Source: Adineta vaga (taxonomy: Eukaryota; Rotifera). Taken from it: a DNA stretch of 64,000 nucleotides. The stretch is from the NCBI GenBank assembly GCA_021613535.1, contig CP075494.1:1-64000 (forward strand), in the 5' to 3' direction. The notes under the pieces are model-generated. The model saw only the letters and a list, made by a program, of their open reading frames with translations. It was not told the DNA's origin and did not search any database. The translations under genes were made by a program, and so were the position numbers. Positions 34,825 through 49,800 of this stretch are shown one piece after another (position 1 is the first letter of the stretch; each line of letters opens with the position of its first letter).

Positions 34825-37800
34825 ATGGAAGAAGCGAAGTCATTAACATTCTTGGAACCTCCTCTTGTCATGACCAATGAGCAATTGCATGACTCTCCAT
34901 CGTTTGATCAACAACGAACTTGGTTCAATGAACAAGATTATCTGGATTGTTGGCTATCAACAACTCATTGCAATATGATATTACCTTTAATAATCAAACA
35001 TCGCACAATGTCTATCGGGCGCATTCATTCATCCTTTAAAACTATTATCAGACAACATAATATTTTTCGAGGAACTATTCAATTCAATGAAGATAAAAGT
35101 CAGCTTGAACAAATAGTTCAGCCTATTACAGATGAAAGCAAATATTTATTTGAAGTGACATCCATTAATAAGTCTCAAAAGGATATCGATACTCTGCTTA
35201 AAGCTGAATTAACCATAAAATTTTCAGAGATTGATAACAGTTTGGTAGTTCGATGTCATCTCATCACAATGCATTTAGATGATACGGAATATTTACAACC
35301 AGGTGATCTGATCATCTTTACCTTTCATCGAATAGTATTTCATTACATGTCTTTTGATCCTTTTCTGAATTCATTCTTGCAGGCCTATAGTGATGAAGAA
35401 TCTTGTGAAACAACAAAGCGTTCTTTTGATTACGTTTTGCAAGAACATGAGCAGATAGACAATTCAAATTCAAAAATAAATCACACAGAACGCTTTTGGT
35501 CAACATTGCTAGAAAGTTATAATTGGAATCAAGCTTGTTTAGATTCCAGTCGTTTTTCAATATTGACAAAGGCATACTCGATCCACAGCAATTCGATTGC
35601 TTTTATTTTGGAAACGAGTATACTTAATGCAATGATACAATTTGCTTCGTTCTACAAGATTTCCATGTTTGAACTGTGTTTAGCATGCTATTTTACTTTC
35701 CTGCATAAACTTACCAATCAACAAAACGATAATTTGATTGTAATCAGTCCAGTAGATAATCAATCTTTCCACAATAGAAAATCAACGATTGACACATTCA
35801 TCAATCTCACACCGTATCAAATCAAAATTGAATCGGAAAATAATTTTGTTCATTTGATGCAGCAAATTCATACTTTAAATATCGATGTATATCAACAGAC
35901 TCAGTTGTCATATAACGACATTGTCAAGAATGGCTCGTCGATTTCGAAAATTCCTTTTTATTTTCAATATAAAACAAACACATCATCGCTTAAACATGAG
36001 TTTATTATTAAAAGAAATACAAAACAAACACTACTGGCTTACTATGTTTATCCAAATTATTCCCACACAAACGATGTGACCCAGAGCGATCTTTCGTTAA
36101 TCATGACTCCTGATTATCAACAACAAACAATAAACTGTATATTAACATGTTCATCCGCTTTGTATGATGAGAAGAAACTGTTTATGATGGTTCACAATTT
36201 TCAACATCTTTTGAAAGAACTATTTTATTCTCACCAAGAAGCCAATAAGTTTAGTCAAGGCTTTCAACCAATTCGAAAGCTAACGTTATTCTCTGACAAT
36301 CAAATTAATGGAATACAAGACACAACTTTCCATCGCCTACCGGAGATCATCGATCAAGGTATGTCCTTAAATGATTATGACGCCAATTACTTTTGTCATT
36401 TTAAAAATACACATGGTCAAAATCATGCGCTAGCGATATGACATTAAACACTTTGAATAAGTGTGTCTTCGTAAAACAAATTCATCTGGAGTTGAGTTGT
36501 TCTATATAACTTGCAAAATCGATACTAGAAAAACTGGCGTTTGCGACGTAACTCAAAAGAAGATATCGCTGCGGTAAAATTCTGTGAAATTGCACAGAAT
36601 ATACCTTAGTTGTTTAGTAGGTTTTCTGATTACGGCCGTTTTCTCAATATATCATACTTATCTCGGGTGAGCGACGTGACAGTATACGAATAAAAGGCAT
36701 TATCCGTGTGAAACTGCTAATTTACTATAGTCTTAGTCTTCTAATTATCAAACAAATATTCGTTCAAAATTGATATAAGAAAAATCTTGAATTTTATTAT
36801 TGAGATTTTAGTACAGGTTCAATGTTGTGTAAACTTAATAAAAAATATTGTTTCAGCAGAAACACAATATATTCTGAATGTTACCGAAAAGAAAACAGCG
36901 AATTAAGTCACATTCTGTTGTTCAGCAATACGCCGTTGCACTTTAGTATTATGTTCATATTAGATCCTATATAACAATGCCATGTATCTTACAAATTGAA
37001 GATGTTGGAGAAGCTTACGAAAATACGAGAGTTGCTAAGTTACTGTCAGATCAAATAGTTGAGAAAAAATCTGTCATCAAATTTTACGAGAATCCACATC
37101 GTGATAAGACTATGAACTAAAAGATACACAAACTTATTCAATATTAACCACTCATCCACACTTCTTTTGAAAAATATGAGGTATACAATATACTTCCCCT
37201 AAACGTTATATCTTTCCGCGTCACTTCAAATATTGTTATTTTTTGTAGCACCCGTTTCCTATGCTCAATCTCGCATTTGGCAAGATGAACAAGTGCGATT
37301 TATGCGAACAAAAGAAGTAGTAGCCATTCACAATATGCCCTTTCTATATTCTATACCATCGGATAACACCATTTCAATCACAAAACTTCGGAAAGCTTTA
37401 GAGCATGTAGTGATGAAACACCCGTCACTTCGGACATCAATCATCTTCGACATCGAGAAAAATGAATTAATACAAAAAATTATGACGCCAAACGGTAAAG
37501 AAAATTTGTTCATATTTGTTGAAAGTAACTTCAAAACAGAAAAAGAACTTAGTACTATTATCAATGATGAGTACAAAAATCCTAATCATTTCAATCTCGC
37601 TAGTGGTTGTGTATTTCGATGTCACATTGCTCGTCAGCATCCGATCTTTTCAGATGACCTACTTTCCAAAGATGATATAGTAATTTTTAATTTTCATCAT
37701 GCCATCTTCGATTTTTATTCCATGGATATATTCAATTTTGATCTAAATCTTGCTATCTATGGTAATCTAACGACATACGATGAACATACAAACCTGCGTT

Positions 37801-40800
37801 ATTTTGACTGTAAGTTTGATATTCTATTCTTTTCTTATCTGGACATCGAATATATTTTTTTCTAGATGCTGTCATTCAGCGGCAAGTGGATATGTCTAAC
37901 GCTAGTTCATTTTGGTTTGACGCGCTTCGTGATTATAAATTTGACCAGTTATTGACATTGCCATTTGACCAGTATCGAGTTACCGATGAATCCCGTTCAT
38001 GTCGTGGAACATCAGTTTCTTTTGATTTTGGTGAAAAAATATCTCAACGTATTACTACCTATGCATCAACTAATAATACGAAAGTGGAATATATTGCACT
38101 TGCTATCTATTATGTCTTGTTATTCAAAATAACAGATAGTCAACAAGATTTGTGTGTGAGTGCAAATGCACATGGTCGCTACAGAGCCGAACTTATGTCT
38201 CTAATTGGAGTGTTTATCAACGTGATTCCTTTGCGATGCCAGATGGATCCCAATAGATCTTTCAATGAACTTGTCGACCATGTGCATAGAACAGGAAGTC
38301 GATACTCAGAACATTCTTATTTTCCTCTTCAACGTATTCTTGAACTACATGTCGCTGCCAATCAATCCGCATTTCTTGACATTTATTTTGGATTCGAATC
38401 TATAGCATTCCCAAATACTTCTGACCATATCAGATTAGGTAATATTTCTATTCAGTCCGCGACTGTTCAATATAATACTGGTACGACTGATATTGTTACT
38501 AAGTTCGATCTTTCAATCAATGTTCAACATGATTTGACAAACAATCAGTTATCATGTGTAATTAATGGATCCTCTGATTTGTTTAGCAAACAAACAGTAT
38601 ACAAGATAGGACAACGATTTATACTAATCATGGAACAATTATTTGAAGATACCTTTAGCCAAACTAAGAAATCAATATACGAGTTATCGTCACTAATGCC
38701 CGATGAAGCAATATTCATTCGATCTATTAAAAACACAGACATTGTCCTTCCTACTTTCAACTGTCTTCAGCATGAGTTTGTATATCAAGCGAAACATCAT
38801 AATCAAAAATTAGCTATTGAACTTGATGAACAATCTCTCACTTACACTGAACTTCTTTATTATGTACAAAAATTAGCTCTTCATCTTATCATCAATCATC
38901 ATCTCACAACTAATGATATTGTTTGTCAATGTATTGAAAGAAGTCTCTCAATGGTAACACTATAATAATAAGAAATAAATTAATAAATAGTTTTTCTGAT
39001 TCTCTAGGTCATTGGAATTCTCTCGATTGAAATAGCTGGTAGTGCTTATTGTCCCTTATCAGCTCGAGATCCTGAACAACGATTAAATATTCTCATTCAT
39101 CAAACTCAAAGTCCTCTTGTTCTTATTCATCATCTAACCCAATATAAATTTAATAATAATAACATTAATACATTAGATATTGATACAATAATTAACAATA
39201 ATCAAATAATCAATGAAGAAGATCTTTATCATCTATCAAATATTATCATTACACCAGAAAGCATTGCTTATGTCATATTTACTAGTGGCTCGACAGGCAT
39301 ACCAAAAGCTGTTAGTTCTAACTTTGATGTTTGTTTTCTTCTATTGTATTCTGTTTATAGGTTCAAGTACGTCATCAGAATTTTATTGAATGTATTCATT
39401 CTCTTGTTCATATTAATACATTTACTGAGATGGATACAATCATACAAATGGCACGTTGTTCATTTGATATTCATATGCAAGATATTGTCGGAACATTAGT
39501 CGTTGGTGGTACATTAGTAATGCTTCATCCAAAAGGAAATATGGATTTTGAATATTTGACTGAAGTACTTAAAACTAAACAAATCACTTTTATACATGCT
39601 GTGCCAACATTAATCTATAGTCTTTTTCAATATATCAAGGAAACCAAAGATTTGCTTGTCATCGAATCATTACGTACACTTTGTGCTAGCGGTAAGTACT
39701 ACCTATACTATGTCTAGAATAGTCATGTAATGTTCTTCGTTTTTCTTAGGTGAAGCTGTATCTACTAAAATGATTAATTTTTTAGCGACTTTTCTGGCGC
39801 GAACGGTTCAAATATGGGATTTGTATGGTCCGGCTGAGACTACACTCATCTCTACCTATCATCTAATAGATCCAACTATTGATAAAACAAGTATTCCAAT
39901 TGGTCGACCTCTTCCTAACTATACATGTTTTGTTCATGATGAATTTTCACAACCAATTTCTATACATCAAGTAGGTGAATTGATTATAGGTGGTGTAGGT
40001 GTATTTGCTGGTTATCTTGGTCGAGATGATTTGACAGCAAATGCATTAGTAAATATTGATGGAGAAATATGCTATAAAACAGGTGATCTTGTTCGATTAA
40101 ATGAAAATGGTTTACTTGATTATCTTGGTCGAAAAGATAATCAAGTAAAGTTGCGTGGACAACGGATTGAACTTAATGAAATTGAACAATGTTTGCTTGA
40201 AACATCGATTACAGCATGTGTTGTTATAAAATGGAAGGATGATTATTTAGTTGCATATGTGCAAAATATTAACACTGATGTAAAATTATTGCGTGAACAT
40301 TGTCTTTGTCGTTTGCCATCGTTTATGGTTCCATCGATGTTCATTGTGCTCGAAGAATTTCCATTAAATGCAAATGGAAAAATAGATCGGAAGCGTCTTC
40401 CTACACCTGACTTTTCATCAGTGTCAAACATTGAAGAAGATCTTGAACATATCGAACCAAAAACTAAGCTTGAAAGACGTGTTCATTCATTATGGTGCAA
40501 GATTCTCGGTTACACTCAAATATCTACGAATACAAGTATCTCCAGCATTGGTGGTCATTCGCTTTTATTGACACAACTTTACCATAGTTATAGAACAAGT
40601 TTTAACATTGGTAGTCAGTTTGCCGGTATTATGGAATTTTTTGAGCATCCTACAATTGCTGATCATGCTCGTCTGATTGAAGAGTCGATAACCAGTCAGG
40701 AGTGTGATATTATATCTGCTCACTTATTGTCAGAAATAGAGACGTTGGAAACGGATTCAAACTTGATCACTGAAAACCAGAAATGCTCGAGATATGAAAA

Positions 40801-43800
40801 CTTTCCTACCACAGAAATCCAACAAGCTTATCTATTTGGACGAAACGAATACGTGGAGCTTGGTCACGTTTCCTGTTTCTCATACGAAGAATATGATTAT
40901 TCATCAAACTTTAATATATTACAGTTCGAACAAGCATTTAACTGTTTAATTGGTCGTCATGAAACACTACGTATCATTTTTCCATGTGCAACCGAACAAA
41001 AAATTCTCAAGGATGTTCCTTATTATAGAATCGTTGTACTCGATTTAAGCAATAATTCATCAATAGATGAGCAACTTCTGAAACGTCGAATACAATTGTC
41101 ACATCAAGTGCGTCCTGTTGATCAATGGCCACTTTTTGATATTCAATTGACTCGATTCATGATTGATGAAGAACACCAGCTTCGTTTACACATCGGCTTT
41201 GATCTCCTTATTCTGGATCTTTGGAGTTTAAAATTGATTTTATCTGAATTAAATGAACTCTATCTCAATATAAATAAGGTTCTAGCATCTTTAGATATCT
41301 CTTATCGGGATTATATTTTAGCCGAACTGAAAATGAAAGAAACAGTTATCTATAGGAGCAATAAAGAATATTGGATGAATCGCTTAACTTTGTTTCCATT
41401 AGGTCCTAATATGCCACTACGATGCTCGCCAACTGAACTGAAAGTACAACGTTTCTGTCGTCTAAAGAAAACGTTAGATCGATATATATGGCAACGTTTG
41501 AAACATCAAATTCACAGACTCAAGTTGTCACCAGCTGGCTTCCTAGCATCAGTCTACTCAATAGTATTATCTAAATGGAGTGAAAACAAACACTTTTCTC
41601 TAAATCTACCTATTTTTAATCGTTCATTAATACATCCGCAAGTCAACGAAATAGCTGGCGATTTCACATCAATACTTCCATTAGAAATTAATCTTGATAA
41701 GTCGGTTGCTTTTGAACAATTTGCTCGTACTGTGCAAAATCAATTGTGGAATGATCTTGAGCATATGCTGTACAATGGAGTATCGTTTATTCGTGAACTA
41801 ATGTGCTTAAATAATTCAAGACAAATTATTTTACCGATTATTTTTACATGTGGAATAGATGTTGATAAATCTAGTTATGAGACAGACTATAACAATATCC
41901 TTTTCGACAAACCACCAGTATACGGTATTACGCAAACTCCTCAAGTTTTTCTTGATAACCAAGTACATGAACATAATGGACACTTGATAATACATTGGGA
42001 TTATGTAGACGATCTGTTTCCGCCAAAAATGGTTAGTGATATGCTAGAGGCATTCATCGGTTTACTTCATAGATTTTCATTGTCTGAAGACATATGGCAC
42101 GAGCCTGTCATTCTTTCAATACCAATTGATCAACACGAAAGACGGCTAGCCTTTAATCAAACAAAGTGGACGCCAGAAGTAGAAAATAAATTACTTCATA
42201 CATTGATAAGCAAGCAAGCCGCACAGGTACTTAATGCTCCGGCTGTTTTCTCTTCCCGTGGAAATCTAACATATGAACAACTAATGAATTATACATATTC
42301 TCTTGCAAATCACTTACGCGAACATGGAGCACAAAATAATCAGTTAATCGCTATTTTTATGGAGAAAGGTTGGGAACAGATTGTTGCATGCTTAGCTGTA
42401 CTGTTCTCGGGTGCTGCATTTTTACCATTAGATATAGACTCTCCCCAAGAACGTCTTCTTACATTGGTGAAAGAAACTGATGTAAAAATTATTCTTACAC
42501 AATCTGATCAAAAATCAATCTTTTTGGATTTGATAGTCATTTCAGTTGATATATTTACATTTGATCTCAATCCAAAGCCATTTCCCATGCCACAGCAATT
42601 ACCAACTGACTTAGCCTACATTATTTTCACATCTGGTTCTACTGGAAAACCAAAAGGTGTCATGATTAGTCATCAAGCAGTCATTAATACTATTCTTGAT
42701 CTCAACGATCGGCTAGAAATTTCAGCTCAAGACAGAATATTTGCATTGTCTCACTTGAATTTTGATTTGTCGGTTTATGATATTTTTGGAACGTTAATTG
42801 CTGGTGGTGCTATTGTCATGTGCGACCAAGAAAGTTACAAAAACCCAAAGCATTGGTATGAGATGATGGTTAAATATCAAGTGACTATTTGGAATAGTGT
42901 TCCGATGTTGATGCAAATGTTAGTCGAGTTTTTAAAACATACTTCTAATGAAAATCAGTTGCGACACATTTTGTTAAGTGGCGATTGGATACCATTGTCT
43001 TTACCAAAATCAATACAAACAATATTTGGTGATCATGTAACAGTGACTAGCTTAGGTGGTGCTACTGAAGGATCAATTTGGTCTATCGCTTATTCCATTC
43101 CAAAGCTATTACCAAATGATTGGAAATCGATTCCTTATGGAATACCATTACGTAATCAAGAGTATTATGTTTACGATATACAATTAAATGATTGTCCTGA
43201 ATGGGTTACTGGTGAGCTTTATATTGGAGGATTAGGACTAGCTGATGGTTATTGGAAAGATAAAATAAAGACAGAATCAAGTTTTATCCTTCATCCACGC
43301 ACGAATCAACGTCTCTACCGAACGGGTGACTACGGTCGTTTCTTGCCAAACGGATATATTGAATTTATTGGACGCACAGATTTTCAAGTGAAATTGCATG
43401 GACATCGTATTGAACTTGGCGAAATCGAATATTGTTTACAGCAATTTTCAAATATTCGCCAGGCAATTGTAAATGTAGACGACAAATCTAAACGTTTAAT
43501 AGCCTATATTACGACAGAAAAACATCATGAAAACAACGATGATTATAACAAAGACAATATTTTTATCACTGATCCTACTCAATGTGATAGTTTTAAGTTG
43601 ATGAAACATAATATTTTACGGCAAGATCTAGTGAAAAAGAATTATTCATTGAATAAGTTAGAGCATACAGACACATTAATCGATACATATTATATTCGGA
43701 AGAGCTACCGACAATTTACTAATGAAATTATCACCGAAGATGATATTGAAAATTTATTAAGAAAATATCAATCTATCAATAACGGTAAAAAAGTCATATG

Positions 43801-46800
43801 TTTGAACTTGAATTCAAACACCCTAAGCCAATTTCTGTCGGTGCTAAGACCAATTACGATTCTTGATAAAACTTCTCCGAAATATCGTTACGCATCAGCA
43901 GGATCACTGTATCCAGTCCAGGTATACATTGAAGTTTTTACAATTATTGATGATATTTTACCGGGTTTTTATTATTATAATCCCGATAATCATAATCTTC
44001 AGTTGATCAGTACATGTACTAATAATGACAACGATCATAATAAAATTCACTTGCACTTAATTGGTAGATCAGCGGCTATCGCTCCAATCTATGGGAAAAA
44101 ACTAGGATCACAATTGTGCGTATTAGAAACTGGATATATGATGGGATTGTTAAAAAATGAAGCATTAAAAATGGGTTGGATATTTTCAAAGATAGAGTAT
44201 GTAGATGTAAATAACCAATTACATTTAAATTTAGACGAACATGATACTCATCATGCTTTTTCAATTCAATTAATTACACAAGATCATTACACTGATAATG
44301 ATGATGAACTTAGCAATTATCCCGAATGTATTGTGTATTTTAAGGCATCTGATCATCAACCAGAACGATGGTTTATTTATGATAGAGCTACTAGCAATCT
44401 CACACCTTTTTTTATAAAGTTATATGAAAAACAAGAAGAACCATTGCTCTTCTTTGAAAACAATGACGAAAATAAAGTTATCTTTAATGATTGTCGTGTT
44501 GCGATATTTTTCATTGGACACTTGGAGCAAGCCATAAGCACGGGCATGATGGCGCATGTTTTAATGGAAATTGGTGTTAAAGTCAACATTGGTATGTGTC
44601 CAGTCAGTAGTCATATCAATTTGCCATCGAAGATCACTAATACAATAAATGATTTTTTGACTCATTCTGACTCTCACAAGGAAAAAATATTATTACATAC
44701 TTTGCTTCTTGGAAAAATAAATCCAGAGCAAAAGTATGAACATAGAAGTTCGGTAATACGATCCGTACCCAATTACAGTCAGACGTTGACAAAATACTTG
44801 AGTACAAAACTTCCAAGTTATATGGTACCATCTTTATTTATTACTGTTTCAAAATTTCCATTGAATGTAAATGGAAAGATTGATCGGAAGGCTCTACAAA
44901 ATACATTTTCATTATCGTATAATAAAGAAAATTATGAACCACCGATTAGTGATTTAGAAAGAACCATTGTTGGTATTTGGCAGAAAGTGCTAAACTATAA
45001 ACAAACTAATCCTATCTCGATTACTGCAGGTTTCTTTAGTCTTGGCGGTTATTCTCTACTTCTCGTTGAACTTTATAATTACTATCAATCAGTATTTGAC
45101 TTTGACACTCAAACATTGACAATTAGATCATTCTTTCAACAGGATACTATAGCCGAACATGCAAAGATGTTGCAAACAACTTCTTCGACTAATATTAATT
45201 TCAACGTTTGGAAGACACTTCATATTATCGAAGGTAGTATAGATTATATAATGGGACTAACACATGAATACTTGAATTTTAGGTAGAGCATCATTTGCAC
45301 AAGAACGTATATATCTTGATGCTCAGATTAGAAATACAAACAATCTAGCGTTGTACAATGAGTTAATAGTATTTCGACTTATAAAAGGTTCATTGTCAAA
45401 AGAACGTCTTGAACGAGCTATTTGTTCGATTTTAAATAAGCATCCTGTGTTACGCACTTCCCTTTTTCTTAGTAATGATGATGGCATGTTAATGCAAAGC
45501 ATCAAGTTTAATTGCCCTGATCCATTTAAAAACGAAAAAGAGAAAACTTTTAAAAATAATGAAGAACTGGATGATATTATTCGTCAAACTACTATCGATC
45601 CTAATCTTTTTGATTTGTCAAATGCTCGAGTTTTTCATTATGAAATTGTTCGTTACGAACCAGCTAATAGTTTCAATGAGGATTATGAACTTATGACCGC
45701 ATCTGATGCACTCATCATTGCCTTTCACCATGCAGCATTTGATCTAGTGTCTAGCCGGGTCTTTCTCGAAGATTTAACTGTTGCGTACAATAGTGATAAG
45801 TTACTGTCGATTGATGAAGATTCATTTCAATATATTGACTATTCCATTCATGAACATCTGATGGATATGACGACATCTCAGATGTTCTGGCGTTCACAAC
45901 TTGAGGGATACAATTGGGAGCGTCCTTTATTATTACCAGCCAATCGATACCACAATTCTACTCATAATCGATCAAGTTTCTCTACAATGATTCATTATTA
46001 TTTCGACGACAATCTTTCCCAGTCATTTCTTGCATATGCTTCCTTGCATGGAGTTACTCCATTTCATCTAGGTATTGCGATCTTTTACGTTTTCCTATTT
46101 AAATTGAACAATGATCAAAACGATTTTTGTGTCACTTGTCTTAATGCTAATCGACATAGGACGGAATTACGAGACCTGATAGGTATGTTCGTTGCTACAC
46201 TTCCTTATCGTATTCAATTTGATCCAAGAGCATCTTTCAATCATCTCATGAAACAAGTGTTCAATCAATCTTTATCCATTTTACAACATTCGCATTATCC
46301 TCTTCAACAAATTCTCGCTAACTCATCTAAACAAGAACCGACCACTAATTTTCTCAAAATTATGTTTGATCTAATCATCTTGTCCCAAAATCTTAGCTTA
46401 TTAACTCTTGATGGAGCGCAACTTGAACAAATGCCATTTCAACAACTCGATATCATAGCTAAGTTCGACATGACATGCAGACTTATATATGATCCATCAG
46501 CTGTATATTCAATTATATCATGTTCTATAATCTGCTCCGAAGATATATATGATCAGATAACAGTGCAGATATTGATGAATCGCTATGTATCTCTTTTTCA
46601 GCAACTATTTGATCTTACATCGGTTGATATCACATCACAGCCAGTTTTTAATCTGTCCATCATCCTCCCAGACGAACTCAATATTATTAACGTATTGAAT
46701 ATCAATCATGATCTTGAAAAACGAACAGATATATTAACAATTAACGAATCTTTTTATCATCAAACTTTTAGATTTTCCCAAAAGCTCGCCATTGAACTCG

Positions 46801-49800
46801 ATGATCAGTCTCTCACTTACACTGAACTTCTTTATTATGTACAAAAATTAGCTCTTCATCTTATCAACAATCATCATCTCATAACTAATGCTATTATTTG
46901 TCAATGTATTGAAAGAAGTCTATCAATGGTAACACTAATAATAAGAAATAAATTAAATAATATTTTTTCTGATTCTCTAGGTCATTGGAATTCTTTCGAT
47001 TGAAATAGCTGGTAGTGCTTATTGTCCCTTGTCAGCTCGAGATCCTGAACAACGATTAAATGTTCTCATTGAACAAACTCAAAGTCCTCTTGTTCTTATT
47101 CATCATCTAACTCAACATAAATTTAATAATAGTCACATAATTACGTTAGATATTGATACAATAATCAATAATAATCAAATAATCAATGCAAAAGATCTTT
47201 ACCATCTATCAAATATTATGATCACATCAGAAAACATTGCTTATGTCATATTCACTAGTGGTTCGACAGGCACACCAAAAGCTGTTAGTTTAAACTTTGA
47301 TGTTTGCTTTCTTCTATTCTATTGATATTCTTCTATTTATAGGTTCAAGTACGTCATCGAAACTTTATCGAATGTATTCATTCTCTCGTTCATATTAATA
47401 CATTTACTGAGATGGACACAATTATACAAATGGCACGTTGTTCATTTGATATCCATATGCAAGATATTGTTGGAACATTGATCGTTGGTGGTACATTAGT
47501 TATGCTTCATCCAAAAGGAAATATGGATTTTGAATATTTGGCTGAAGTACTTAAAACTAAACAAATCACTTTTATGCATGCTGTGCCAACTTTAATCTAC
47601 GGTCTTTTTCAATATATCAAAGAAACCAAACAATTGTTTGTCATCGAATCACTACGTACACTTTGTAGCATTGGTTAGTGTGTACAGTCGAAATTTTTGA
47701 GTAGTGTTATATTTGTTGTTATGATTTGTAGGGGAAGCTCTGACAGTGAAACAAGTTAGTCTATTCATATCACTTATAACGAAGCATTGCCGTATTTGGA
47801 ACTTATATGGTCCTGCTGAAACTACACTAGTGTCTACGTATCATCTAATCGATCCAACTATTGATAAAATGAGTATTCCAATTGGTCGACCTCTTCCCAA
47901 CTACACATGTTTTGTTCATGATGAATTTTCACAGCCAGTTTCTGTACATCAAGTGGGCGAATTGATTATAGGTGGTGTAGGTGTGTTTGCTGGTTATCTT
48001 GGTCGAGATGATTTGACAGCAAATGCATTAGTAAATATTGATGGGAAATTTTTCTATAGAACAGGTGATCTTGTCCGATTGAATGAAAATGGTTTACTTG
48101 ATTATCTTGGTCGAAAAGATAATCAAGTAAAGTTACGTGGACAACGAATTGAACTTAATGAAATTGAACAATGTTTACTTGAAACTTCTATCACAGCATG
48201 TATTGTTATAAAATGGAAGGATGATCATTTAGTTGCATATGTGCAATGTGTTAATAGTGATGTGAAATTATTGCGTGAACATTGTCTTTCTCGTTTGCCA
48301 TCATTTATGGTTCCATCAATGTTCATTGTACTCGAAGAATTCCCATTGAATGCAAATGGAAAAATAGATCGAAAACGTCTTCAGACGCCTGACTGCTTAG
48401 ATGAGACGAATGCGGATAACAGCACTTCTTCTCCTTCAACGCCTTTAGAACATCGTTTGCAATCTATATTTACAGAGGTTCTCAATAAAAAGGTATTGGA
48501 TAAAAATGTTTCGTTGGGAGCTATGGGTGGTACATCTTTAGATGCTATGCGGGTGCTTGTAGTTATCCGGCAGCAAATCTATACAAATGTCGATGCTGCT
48601 CTTCTTTTTGCTAATCCGTCTGTTGGACAACTTGCGAGAGCTATGGAGCCGTTACTCAGTTTAAAAAAAGATCTATCACCTGAAAATGAAACAACTTCGT
48701 TCGAACAGGAGAAGCATTATCGACCAATGCCATCCTTATTTATTGAAGGATTGGGAATTATTTTACTTTTTTTTCAATGGATATATCCACTGTGGATGAT
48801 TCATAGAACTGGATACTACTTCGCCTTGCTACTATTACCCTTATTCTATCTCCTAACCTACATAGTTTGGCAACATTTGTTACTTCGTCCGAAAGGATTT
48901 TGGAAGAGTAAAGATGAACTCTATTCTTGGCGTTATTATCGTATGTGGTTTTTGAATCGTTTATGGTCAATCAATAATTCTTATTGGCTACAATGTTTAA
49001 TGGGTACTCCATTTTATAATGTTTATCTTCGAATGTGTGGCGCAAAAATTGGTTATGGTACGCATATTTATACAACATTAATTGATGCTCCATGGTTGCT
49101 TGAAGTAGGTGATTCAACATTTATCGGTGAAGAAGTGATCCTTTCGAGTCTGTCTTATCAGGATCAAACCTATAAGATTCATTCAATTCATATTGGAGCA
49201 AATTGTTCAATTGGCACTCGTTCAGTTTTATATGACGATACGGTAGTGTATGATCATGTGCATAAAGAGCCTTTATCCAGAATATCTGGACATGTGTCAT
49301 CGCCAAAGGATCACATCTCTATGCATGACAGATCTTTCACTACTGGTCAAACTATATTTCAACTTGTTTGTATTCTCTCTGTTGTGTTTATTCATGGTTT
49401 GCTACTAGTCTTTACTTCATTTGTATATTGTTATTACTTAACTTCGTTATTATTTTTACCTGCGAGTCTTGCTTTATGTTGGTTAATATGGACATCATTA
49501 AGTCTTCTTGTCCTTTTGCTATGCCTAAGATTTGTCGTAGGTGAAGTTAATCCAGGTTGTTGCTCGCTCAACTCCTATTATTACTTACGCAAAGTGTGGT
49601 TACGTCGTTTAGTTATATCATCATTTTATTATTCACTGAATCTTGTGCAATCGTATGATGAATTTGGACCAGTTATTTTACGCTGGCTAGGCGCTCACAT
49701 TGAGGATGATGTTCGACTGGCCGAATTTCAACAGATATTAAATTTTCCATCAAATCTTCTCAAAGCTAAGCGTGGAGCAACGACGTTTGCTGGAGCTACC

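Noticed and set aside
36359-36441. Stop at 36441 as the end of a separate C1 gene
   Set aside because: A strong donor CAAG|GTATGT precedes it, and splicing to 37249 restores the next C-domain start motif in frame.
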